Origin: Onchidella celtica
Taxonomy: Eukaryota > Mollusca > Gastropoda > Systellommatophora > Onchidiidae
DNA: 64,000 bases
Direction of reading: 5' to 3'
NCBI GenBank assembly: GCA_963931925.1
Contig: OZ007581.1
Location: 23,594,543 to 23,658,542, forward strand
Under the pieces are notes generated by a model. That model searched no databases. It saw nothing but the letters and a program-made list of their open reading frames with translations, and was not told the DNA's origin. Numbering within the stretch: the stretch's first letter is position 1; each line of letters begins with the position of its first letter. Position numbers and translations under genes: made by a program. Positions 57,075 to 64,000 of the stretch are shown in pieces.

Positions 57075-57528
57075 TCATTGAGTACTGCTCATATTAATAA
57101 TTATATATATATCATCGATGTGTTACTGAGTATTGCTAATATTATATCATTGATGTGTTACTGAGGATTGCGAATATTACAGCATTGTTGTGTGATACCG
57201 GGTATTGCTGATATTATATCACTGTTGAGTGATGCCGAGTATTGCTCATATTATATCATTGTTATGTGTTACCGAATATTGCTCATATAATATCACTATA
57301 TATATGTTACCGAGTATTACTCATATTATATCATTCATTGTTGTGTGTTACTGAGTATTGCTCATATTGTATCATTCATTGTTGTGCGTTATTGAGTATT
57401 GCTCATATTACATCATTGATACAATACTGCTTCTGTATGTTACCGAGTATTGCTCATAATTATTATATCACTGGAGCAATATTGCCTGTGTGTTATCGAG
57501 TGTTGCTCATAGTATATCATTTTCGTTC
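57075..57528 (+). repeat. 37-bp tandem array upstream of the secreted-peptide gene
   Basis: The word GAGTATTGCTCATATTATAT recurs at about 57078, 57127, 57164, 57201, 57238, 57275, 57312, 57353, 57394, 57445 and 57499. Five central intervals are exactly 37 bp, and the later ones grow to 41-54 by insertion. The array ends right at the splice acceptor at 57531-57533. Confidence 0.85.
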
Positions 57529-57539
57529 TCCAGGACGCA

Positions 57540-57647
57540 ATGGGTAGCATCTGGTATAGAGCAATTGCTGTAGTTGTTCTGGTATTCATTTTGGTAGACA
57601 TTGGACAGTGTCTGGCTGAACCAGCCTGGATGGGTACGGCTCTTGAG
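57540..57647 (+). CDS. secreted cysteine-rich protein, coding exon 1 (signal peptide)
   Basis: ATG at 57540 has a strong start context (G at -3, G at +4) and lies 6 nt after a splice acceptor (TTCGTTCTCCAG, ending 57533), which implies an upstream non-coding exon. The 36 codons encode a signal peptide: short polar start, hydrophobic core AIAVVVLVFILV, then a probable cleavage after Gln-Cys-Leu-Ala. The exon ends GAG|GTAATA at 57648, phase 0. Joined to 57991-58118 and 62194-62284 it gives one open 108-codon frame. The mature part has eight Cys with spacing C-x2-C-x14-C-x-C-x-C-x16-C-x10-C-x17-C, so up to four disulfides. I do not recognise the family. Small, secreted and disulfide-rich proteins may be hormones, antimicrobials, venom or mucus components; nothing here decides. 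Three consensus junctions keeping frame make chance unlikely. Confidence 0.72.
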
Positions 57648-57774
57648 GTAATAATTATTTTTTGTACTGAAGAAAGATGGAGTGAGAAGGGGAGAGATGA
57701 GGAGGGAGAGAGAGATGGGAAAGTGATGGAAGGAGGGAGAGACAGTCTTCCCCTTTTCTGTGCGTTTCTTTGTA

Positions 57775-57860
57775 TCGTTTGGGTATTATTTCTTACGCAA
57801 GGCTTTGCTAGATACAACTTTTTCTTTCTGCCATTTTTTTACTTTAAGATGACTCTGCCT
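57775..57860 (-). repeat. dispersed repeat family A copy in intron
   Basis: Minus strand: AAATGGCAGAAAGAAAAAG, TTGTATCTAGCAAAGCC, TTGCGTAAGAAATAATACC and CAAACGATACAAAGAAACG. Lies between coding exons 1 and 2 of the secreted-peptide gene. Confidence 0.65.
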
Positions 57861-57990
57861 TCCGAGACACTAAAATTTATTACAGAACAGTCCAATAAAA
57901 TCAGGGGCAATTGGCGGGTCTGTGTATATCATACGTCCATGGATTCACAGTTTTTGAGTGTATCTCTTCGATTTTTTTTTTTCTTTACAG

Positions 57991-58118
57991 AAATGTCCCG
58001 AGTGTGCCCGAGAAAAAGGAGCCGGTAATTTGGCAAATTTCATGAAATGTGTTTGTCTTTGCTGGAGGGGCGAGGACATGATAACTGTGGACGAGGAACT
58101 GGAGAGATATTGTAGAAT
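57991..58118 (+). CDS. secreted cysteine-rich protein, coding exon 2
   Basis: Follows acceptor TTTTTTTCTTTACAG (ending 57990) and ends before donor GTAAGAG at 58119. 128 nt, entered in phase 0 and left two bases into a codon. It encodes 42 residues with six of the eight mature cysteines: CPEC at its start, a CVCLC cluster in the middle and one near the end after an acidic Glu/Asp segment. The CxCxC cluster and the Gly/Asn loop before it look like a compact disulfide-stabilised domain. Confidence 0.72.
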
Positions 58119-58164
58119 GTAAGAGCTTCACTGTTCAGCGATAGGAATTTTCCTCACCTTGGAC

Positions 58165-58181
58165 CTACATACATACATGCA
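58165..58181 (+). repeat. short (TACA)n remnant
   Basis: Three to four TACA units at the 3' border of the truncated retrotransposon, mirroring the longer array on its other side. Confidence 0.7.
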
Positions 58182-58410
58182 TATCTGAATTCTTTATTCC
58201 ATAGAATACAAGTCATCTTGTACAAACATAATATAAACACATTATGCTTAACAGGAACACATACCTGAGGTCTGTACCCTTTACATCTCATTCGCCATAC
58301 TATATTATAAGACCCTCTTATGGCGCTGATGCTACAGTATTTTGCAAGGAATTTTGCTTCACTTTTACTAATGTTTAATTTATTCAGGCCACTCTGAAAT
58401 CTTCGACGAA
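58182..58410 (-). mobile_element. 5'-truncated relative of the intronic retrotransposon
   Basis: The minus strand encodes SGLNKLNISKSEAKFLAKYC then SISAIRGSYNIVW, aligning with the last 40 residues of the large element (SGLKLLGFTNSEINQFCKFM, SISAIIGS). It ends GGAATAAAGAATTC and then TATG repeats, as the large element ends TCAATAAAATTC and then TATG repeats. So it is the 3' end of a related but diverged element, flanked by TACA units on both sides. Confidence 0.75.
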
Positions 58411-58442
58411 CATACATACATACATAAATAAGTACGTACATA

Positions 58443-58473
<31 letters not shown>

Positions 58474-58573
58474 CATACATACATACATACATACATACAT
58501 ACATACATACATACATACATACATACATACATACATACATACTACATACACACATACATACATACATACATAC
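58411..58573 (+). repeat. (TACA)n microsatellite, downstream arm
   Basis: About 160 bp of TACA with a few interruptions (AAATAAGTACG, ACTACATACAC). It separates the two retrotransposons and forms the 3' border of the large one. Confidence 0.95.
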
Positions 58574-61500
58574 TTCGAGAATTTTATTGACTATATGATT
58601 TTTCACATGCAATGAACAATCCAATTGCATAATCACATATTCAACATAATATATCAGCTTACAAGCATACCAACAACCTAAATAGTGTAATACAATGAAA
58701 CTGTATAATAGTAATATAGTGTATGGAGTAACCAACATGTATTGTAATGAGAATGCATGGTAGTAATATAGTGTATGGAATAACCAACATGCATTGCATT
58801 GATAAAAGCCTTTTGACTGATAAAAAACGAAGAAAAAAGGGAGTGAATGCACCACTGAAAGCTACTGTATATGACAAAATATTGTTAGAGATGAATTAGA
58901 TTAAATGATATCTTTTCTTCCAGACCCTGTGTGACCCAATAATAGCACTGATACTCATGAATTTACAAAACTGGTTTATTTCACTGTTAGTGAAACCCAA
59001 CAACTTCAAACCTGATGCTGACTTATTGTGCACTGTCCCCAGTGAACCCACAATAAAGACAATGATTTTACTTGTGTATCCCATATCATTGAAATGATTA
59101 TGTAGTGGTAAATACTTCAGAAATTTTTCATTAAAACAAATATCAATAAACCTATCAAAGGGAACAGAGACTTCCACTATAAACACAATTTTCTCTTTCT
59201 CATCAATAATCAATATATCAGGTTTGTTGGGGATGTTGTTTTCAATATTGACACATTTGTTGGTACTGATAATGCACTGATCACTTGCAAGTTTTTTGTT
59301 GATATTTTCAAATAAAAAGTCTACAATTTTGTCGTGTCTCTCTGTGTAGAAACCTTTAAATCTCTGGCAACCATTAAGTATATGTGAGTTGGTGTCATAA
59401 GGCTGATTACACAAGGGACATGATCTTTGAAAGGACAGTGGGTAGTATTTGTTCATGTTTGCGTTTGTTTCTAACAATTGTAATCTCCCTTTCATAGCAA
59501 ATTTAATGATAGCATCGTTGATATTTGCATCTTTAAAAACAGTACTGGATGATGAGTGAATGTTTGCATGTACTTTGTTAACAATTTGTCCTTGTTGCTC
59601 TAGATTATGCCAGTAATTGATATCATCTTGTATTCTTTGACTTTTTAGAAATTTAGACACTTTATTTATATCACTGGTATGAATTATAGAACCATTGCCG
59701 TCATTTATCGATAAGGTGTAACAATCATTTTCTATATCATATCCTAAACAAGTTTTCAATTTACAACATAATCTGTTCATTTCCACAAATTCAGAAGCCC
59801 CCCAGTTAACTTTACAAAGTTTATTCAAAGTATTGCTGTTTGTCAGTTCGCATCCACCAAAATTAGGTTGTGTGTTATGTTCAACTAGTGGGACCTTCCG
59901 TTTCGTCATATGCAGGTGAAATGCATCACGTGTGGTCTTTTTTACCTGTTCATCATCACAGTTCAACATAGACAAAATAAAAGTGACTTTTTTGACATAA
60001 TACAATGTGGAAGGTTTTTGTATTCCAAGGCCACCCTGCTTCATTGGTACAAAAATAAATGAACGAGTTGTTGAGTCATTAAGATTAAATGCATTCCTAA
60101 TAAAATTAACAATACATGTTTCAAGATGGGTCAACATATTGTCTGTGAATAAACTATTGTTAAAGTAAAACATCAATTTGGAAATAAACATTGAATTTAT
60201 GGCCCCAATCTTGTAAGCTAAAGGCAAAACTGAATTCTCTATTTTGGTTAAAATATTTGCAAGGCTGTTAGTAATATCTTTTAGTTGTTCTTTACTAGCT
60301 GTTCCACTAAGATTTAAGTCATGGCCCAAATAAGTATAGTGTCTAGTTTTCCCGTACATGGGAATGATGTCATCCTGTATTTCGAATGTCACTTCTGAGG
60401 TTGTGTCTCTCCTAGCCCAGTTGTTACCAGTTCTCTGTCCGTGTAACACTGCACATTTTTTGTGCTTTACTTCCATGCCGCAATAGCTCAAAAACTCTTC
60501 GCTCTTATGAAGCATTTCAGTCATATGTTGGTCGTTGGTCGTTGTCATTGACACGTCGTCCATGTAGGCCTGGCAGGGATTGGGTAGGTAAAGTTGATCG
60601 TAAGGAGCACACATCCACCGTAGCCAAGGATCCATCGCCTGGATGAAGACAATGGCACTCCAGGGACAGCCCTGAATAATGCCGCGTCCACGTGGTATAC
60701 TTGGTGTAAGGGCCTTGCCTGCCTGGACCTGGAACGTAGAGTTGGTGTAGATGTCTCTAGTGATGTTGACGATGTTCTCTGGATACTGAGCTGCCCTCAT
60801 TGCGTTGATCATAATGTTGTGGTCTACGCTACCGTACGCATCTTTGATGTCGACGAATGTGACGAATAGCTTAGAGCTTATGTGGCGAAGATTGTCAATC
60901 ACCGTTTTCAATATGAAAACATGCTCGTGTAGACCGTTGCGGGGCAGTGAGCCTTTTTGTTTGGGTGATAGCCGTTGGGTGTCAACGATCCAGCTTAAGG
61001 CTCGTCGCTGTATAAGTTTTACAAATAGCTTGTACGAGGTGGTGAGAAGGGAGATGGGGCGCCAATCTGCGGGGTCTTCGGGATTACCTCCTTTTTTGGG
61101 TATCAGTGTTATTATAGAGTGTTTCCATTTTGGTGGTATACGGTTTTGTTTTAAGCATATATTGAATATGCGTGTCAGTATAGGAATCAGTCGGTGTTTT
61201 TTCTTTTTGACATAACGGTATTCTACACCGTCGTAACCTGGCGCTGTGTTTATTTTTAAGTCCGTAATAACACTTGCGACCTCAGACGTGCTGAACTCGT
61301 CTACAGTAAGTTCGTGTTGTGGGTCAGGATATGACACAGAATCCAACCACGGCGGTGGCTGGTTCAGCTCTCGGTCGGTTAGTGTTGGCTTGCTTTTAAT
61401 TTTGTAGAACTGCGTGATTGTGTCGACGGGGATCTTACCCATGTCTAGCGTGTTGACTACACAGTCATTTTCTATGTCGTCAGTAGCACGGCGCCTGTTC

Positions 61501-62045
61501 TCAGCCCACAGTTTTTTAAGTTGTCCTTTCTGAATGCGCCTGCCTGTGTTGTCGGTGTTATCGTGAGACGGTTTTCGTTGAGCGAGTAGAGACGGTCGGA
61601 TAACGGTTGTTATGTAGAAGATAGCTTCTTTTACTGTCTCTTCTAACCTTTCCCTTTCTGGTTTGTCACTGTGTTCGTTGTGAGAAAGTTCAATTGGGAA
61701 TTTATTCAACATTCGTAGCATAAATTTGAGTTGACAATCACTGAATTGGTGTGCTTCGTTACGTTGGTGGTAGTGGTTGCTTATGATGGCGAAGAGGGAC
61801 AACCAGGCTGTGGGGTTAGGGTGCACATATCGGGTAGAAGAAGAAAAAGGCTTAGTAGCTATCATGTTTCTAAAGCTGGACTCTAGACGTAAGAAATCAC
61901 TCCACCCGGTGTCATTTAGTGGAGCATCAAACCTGGCGTACGAGTCTAAGTCCATTGGGTCGATCGTTGTGTGTAGAAAAGAATTGTTTACATTATCCGC
62001 CATGTTGGCACGGTGATGGAAACCTTCGAACTCGATCTTATCTAA
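58574..62045 (-). mobile_element. REL-endonuclease non-LTR retrotransposon inserted in (TATG)n
   Basis: A 3.47 kb element with a single long frame, a 5' leader of about 40 bp and a 3' UTR of about 320 bp ending AATAAAATTCTCGAAG. Both borders abut the same microsatellite, (TATG)n on the element's sense strand (58411-58573 and 62046-62124). It lies antisense in intron 2 of the secreted-peptide gene. The combination of RT, CCHC knuckle and PD-(D/E)xK nuclease with no N-terminal AP endonuclease belongs to the early-branching REL group (R2, R4/Dong, NeSL, Hero types). Length, single ORF and microsatellite target best recall R4/Dong. The 3' UTR has a 52-bp internal duplication (58709 and 58761). 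Confidence 0.85.
58896..62003 (-). CDS. retrotransposon ORF: reverse transcriptase plus restriction-like endonuclease
   Basis: Start taken at 62003 (MADNVNN..), giving 1035 residues; the frame stays open upstream into the microsatellite, so an earlier Met is possible. The protein would copy its RNA at a nicked DNA target (target-primed reverse transcription). RT fingers: PKKGGNPEDPADWRPISLL at about 302-320. Catalytic Asp in FVDIKDAYGSVDH (385/388), QGCPWS at 444-449, and AYMDD with Asp 482-483 intact. C-terminus: CCHC knuckle C-x2-C-x8-H-x4-C (862-879), RH at 889-890, then KPD (927-929), Asp934 and Glu944 in the VEVSVPFD strand, the PD-(D/E)xK nuclease core. No N-terminal zinc finger or Myb is obvious. 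There are no stops or frameshifts, so the copy is young or possibly active. Residues 165-172 (LWAENRRR) are basic. Confidence 0.88.
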   Translation of the reverse strand: MADNVNNSFLHTTIDPMDLDSYARFDAPLNDTGWSDFLRLESSFRNMIATKPFSSSTRYVHPNPTAWLSLFAIISNHYHQRNEAHQFSDCQLKFMLRMLNKFPIELSHNEHSDKPERERLEETVKEAIFYITTVIRPSLLAQRKPSHDNTDNTGRRIQKGQLKKLWAENRRRATDDIENDCVVNTLDMGKIPVDTITQFYKIKSKPTLTDRELNQPPPWLDSVSYPDPQHELTVDEFSTSEVASVITDLKINTAPGYDGVEYRYVKKKKHRLIPILTRIFNICLKQNRIPPKWKHSIITLIPKKGGNPEDPADWRPISLLTTSYKLFVKLIQRRALSWIVDTQRLSPKQKGSLPRNGLHEHVFILKTVIDNLRHISSKLFVTFVDIKDAYGSVDHNIMINAMRAAQYPENIVNITRDIYTNSTFQVQAGKALTPSIPRGRGIIQGCPWSAIVFIQAMDPWLRWMCAPYDQLYLPNPCQAYMDDVSMTTTNDQHMTEMLHKSEEFLSYCGMEVKHKKCAVLHGQRTGNNWARRDTTSEVTFEIQDDIIPMYGKTRHYTYLGHDLNLSGTASKEQLKDITNSLANILTKIENSVLPLAYKIGAINSMFISKLMFYFNNSLFTDNMLTHLETCIVNFIRNAFNLNDSTTRSFIFVPMKQGGLGIQKPSTLYYVKKVTFILSMLNCDDEQVKKTTRDAFHLHMTKRKVPLVEHNTQPNFGGCELTNSNTLNKLCKVNWGASEFVEMNRLCCKLKTCLGYDIENDCYTLSINDGNGSIIHTSDINKVSKFLKSQRIQDDINYWHNLEQQGQIVNKVHANIHSSSSTVFKDANINDAIIKFAMKGRLQLLETNANMNKYYPLSFQRSCPLCNQPYDTNSHILNGCQRFKGFYTERHDKIVDFLFENINKKLASDQCIISTNKCVNIENNIPNKPDILIIDEKEKIVFIVEVSVPFDRFIDICFNEKFLKYLPLHNHFNDMGYTSKIIVFIVGSLGTVHNKSASGLKLLGFTNSEINQFCKFMSISAIIGSHRVWKKRYHLI

Positions 62046-62124
62046 CATACACACATACATACATACATACATACATACATACATACATACATACATACAT
62101 ACATACATACACACATACATACAT
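62046..62124 (+). repeat. (TACA)n microsatellite, upstream arm
   Basis: About 80 bp of TACA with ACAC interruptions at both ends; it forms the 5' border of the retrotransposon and, with 58411-58573, represents the split target array. Confidence 0.95.
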
Positions 62125-62193
62125 TATACCGGATGCTATTTGCATGAGTCCGTGTAGACACTTTGAATAATTAACTATCTTAACTCTTTTCAG

Positions 62194-62284
62194 GTTCAAG
62201 CTTCCAGTGTACGGGCGTTGTTCACAATACGAATATGTAGAGGCTAAGATGTGGGATGGAAATGCTCGGAAATGCTTTGACTAG
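62194..62284 (+). CDS. secreted cysteine-rich protein, coding exon 3 (terminal)
   Basis: Acceptor TTAACTCTTTTCAG ends at 62193. The first base completes an ATG Met codon split by the intron, and 29 further codons follow to TAG at 62282-62284. It adds the last two cysteines (GRCSQYEY and RKCFD at the C-terminus). A possible ATTAAA polyadenylation signal lies at 62535-62540. The intron before it (58119-62193, 4.1 kb) is mostly retrotransposon and TACA repeat. Confidence 0.7.
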
Positions 62285-62645
62285 AAGATGAAATCACTTA
62301 CGTGATGCAGTCTGAATTCTCCTATGGGTCCATCAGTGAAGCACGTGTGTTTGACCTTAGTGACAGCTCGTCCGTTTGTGAATAGTACGAAAATCATCGA
62401 AAGCGGATCTCTGGTGTGAAGGCGGGTTAAGGATGCAGAGTCATTAGAACGATGCTTGTCCAAGATAAGACATTGGTGATTATAAAAATTCAGTGGCATT
62501 TTGCTTCGACTATTTTATTTTCATAAAGCTATAAATTAAATACAGTGAATATAAAATGTGCATTTTGGTGTCTCTTGAATTATGAGTTTTTCATGTGACA
62601 CATGCCTTTGTGAGAGTATGGTGTGAAGACAGAAAATGGCTCGAA
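62285..62645. other. probable 3' UTR; no other gene seen
   Basis: Follows the stop of the secreted-peptide gene. ATTAAA at 62535 is the only polyA-like signal found. Confidence 0.4.
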
Positions 62646-62649
62646 GCAC

Positions 62650-63200
62650 TTGTTGGCACGGTGGTTTAGAGGTAAGGTGCTCGCCTCTCATGCCGAAGGT
62701 ACCGGATTTGATCCCCGATCGGTGCAGGCATGTTGGTCTGTGGGGACAAGGTGGTCTAGAGGCCAGGTGCTCGCCTCTCATGCCAATGGTCCCGGGTTCA
62801 AAACCCGGCCGGTGCAGGCATGTTGGAAGTTTGGGATTTTTCTCATATTTTCGTGTCCCTGATCCTATTGGGGGGTAGGATCGAGTACCTAGACCTCTCG
62901 GATAAGGACGAAATATTCGGAGGGCCCGTGTGCACGTTGTGCACGTTAAAGATACCTTGGCAGTTGGAAATCGAAAAGAGAAGGCCAAACAGGCCGCTGC
63001 CCGGGCAAAATTAAATAAAATTCATTCCTACTATTCCCCCTTCCTCCCTCATCCCCCCCCCCAAAAAAAACAACCGCCGACCGGCGCTGCACTGTGGCGA
63101 CGACGTGCCTGCTCCAGTTATAACTGGGCTGCAATGGCACAAAGGCAAATTTCCCAAATGGGATTAAAGAGTCATAAAAATACAAATACAAATACAACCG
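62650..63200 (+). mobile_element. tRNA-derived SINE (S5) with two tRNA-like heads
   Basis: Two successive heads each contain GGTGCTCGCCTCTCATGCC: the first (about 62655-62740) has ACGGTGGTTTAGAGG and a mutated B-box (GATTTGATCCC); the second (about 62741-62826) has GGGACAAGGTGGTCTAGAGG and GGTTCAAAACC. Body and tail follow in the family order (GGGCCCGTGTGCACG, CCTTGGCAGTTGGAAATCG, CCCGGGCAAAATT, C/A-rich spacer, CCAGTTATAACTGGGCTGC, GGGATTAAAG, (AAATAC)n). Confidence 0.82.
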
Positions 63201-63206
63201 CACTTA

Positions 63207-64000
63207 ATGTTTCAAAAGCTTACCAACCTACACGTGAGTTCTTTTTTAAAGAGCTGGATCTTCGAATTTCTAACACAGAGAAGCCAGTTTGTGGATATAA
63301 ACAACACATTTTCCAAATTACTCACAACAAACACAGGAGCGCCACAAGGCTGCGCGCTGTCACCTGCCTTGTATACATTGTATACAAATGATTTCACTGT
63401 GACACACAACAACGTTTACCTTCTTAAATTTGCCGGCGACTCTGCTATTTTAGGCCTTTTACCTAACTCTGGCCACGAATATTCTAACATTGTACAATCC
63501 TTTCATTGTTGGTGTAATAACAACTATCTTCTACTGAATGTTAAGAAAACAAAAGAGCTTGTTTTTTACTTTAGGAAAAATAACAACGATCCTGTTTGCC
63601 CTCTTACTATCAACAATGAAGAGGTTGAAATTGTCACAGAGGCCAAATATCTTGGCATTACTATTGATTCATTGCTTAACTGGCATGCGCATGTAACATA
63701 TGTATACAAGAAAGCCAACCAGCGCTTGTATTTCCTCAGAAAGCTCCGCTTTTTAAAAGTTAGCAAAAGCATTCTGAAAATATTTTTTACACCATGGCTA
63801 TTCAGAGCGTTTTGATGTATGGAGTTGTCTGTTGGGGAGGAAACATCTTACAAAAAGATAAAAATAAGATCAATAATTTAATTAAAAAAGCATCCAAAAT
63901 TTGTATCTGTGATCTGCCATATTTTGATGAGCTGTACACTGGTGCTTGTATTAAAAAAGCTAATATTATTATAAATGACCCCCAACATCCCCTGAACAAG
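63207..64000 (+). pseudogene. LINE reverse-transcriptase fragment, frameshifted, runs off window
   Basis: The frame 63207-63815 covers the RT palm: GAPQGCALSPALYTLYTND (Gln-Gly-x3-Ser-Pro motif), then LLKFAGDSAIL at the catalytic loop where (F/Y)ADD is expected, then VKKTKELVFYF, and LGITIDSLLNWHAHV of the thumb. The first Asp of the ADD motif is Gly, so the enzyme would be inactive. In the T-run at 63783-63788 the reading shifts to another frame, which continues SVLMYGVVCWGGN to the end of the window. The type resembles CR1/Rex1-like LINEs. The N-terminal endonuclease and RT fingers are missing. It starts just after the SINE tail. Confidence 0.75.

Noticed and set aside
58154-58855. 233-residue minus-strand frame as a gene
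   Set aside because: It is a fusion of the large element's 3' UTR, the TACA array and the truncated relative's C-terminal codons.
62655-62830. Genuine tRNA genes
   Set aside because: A- and B-box words are present, but a proper acceptor stem pairing was not found and the segments continue into the SINE body shared by other loci.

Overview
The window reads as repeat-rich nuclear DNA of an animal, most likely a marine lophotrochozoan (mollusc-like) invertebrate. Supporting this are spliced exons with GT..AG borders, AT-rich intergenic DNA, dense microsatellites, poly-T/poly-G junctions, tRNA-derived SINEs, non-LTR retrotransposons, Helitron-type ends and several kinds of TIR transposon. The taxon is inferred from the repeat style only; no rRNA, mitochondrial or diagnostic host gene is present. 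There are no operons or prokaryotic genes, and almost every long open frame is a microsatellite or minisatellite shadow.

Host-gene content is small. The best case is a three-exon gene on the plus strand (coding exons 57540-57647, 57991-58118 and 62194-62284). It encodes a 108-residue secreted cysteine-rich protein with a signal peptide and eight cysteines in the mature part. Its second intron holds a 3.5 kb non-LTR retrotransposon on the opposite strand. A second candidate is a THAP-like first exon at 54550 behind a TATA-less promoter-like block (CRE, ETS and YY1-like sites).

Layout. 0-0.4 kb: frameshifted transposase-like remnant. 0.4-5.9 kb: decayed repeats and a pyrimidine-rich tandem array. 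5.9-9.6 kb: palindromic transposon with TGTA..TACA ends and CCGG target duplications, carrying a nested SINE. 10.99-11.47 kb: Helitron-like element. 12.3-13.8 kb: GT and GA tracts and a LINE 3' end. 16.8-17.7 kb: CRE, strong hairpin and SINE. 20.1-22.8 kb: SINE split by a second CCGG palindromic transposon. 23.1-24.3 kb: MULE-type transposase fossil with TIRs. 24.8-25.5 kb: 28-bp minisatellite. 26-35 kb: microsatellites, LINE fragment, Helitron-like element, mariner-type MITE and GGT tract. 36-49 kb: MITEs, a perfect 38-bp palindrome, a second copy of the Helitron-like family, hAT-like element and dispersed repeats. 49.8-52.2 kb: three adjacent tandem arrays. 54-57.5 kb: THAP-like exon, SINE and a 37-bp array. 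57.5-62.3 kb: secreted-peptide gene with nested retrotransposons. 62.6-64 kb: SINE with two tRNA-like heads and a LINE reverse-transcriptase pseudogene running off the end.

The most interesting item is the intact open frame at 58896-62003. It combines reverse transcriptase, a CCHC knuckle and a PD-(D/E)xK endonuclease-like C-terminus. The element is bounded on both sides by (TATG)n, and a truncated relative lies in the same array. This points to a microsatellite-targeting, restriction-like-endonuclease retrotransposon. The second is the pair of foldback Ginger-like elements, one of which used the CCGG in a SINE's tRNA B-box arm as its target.
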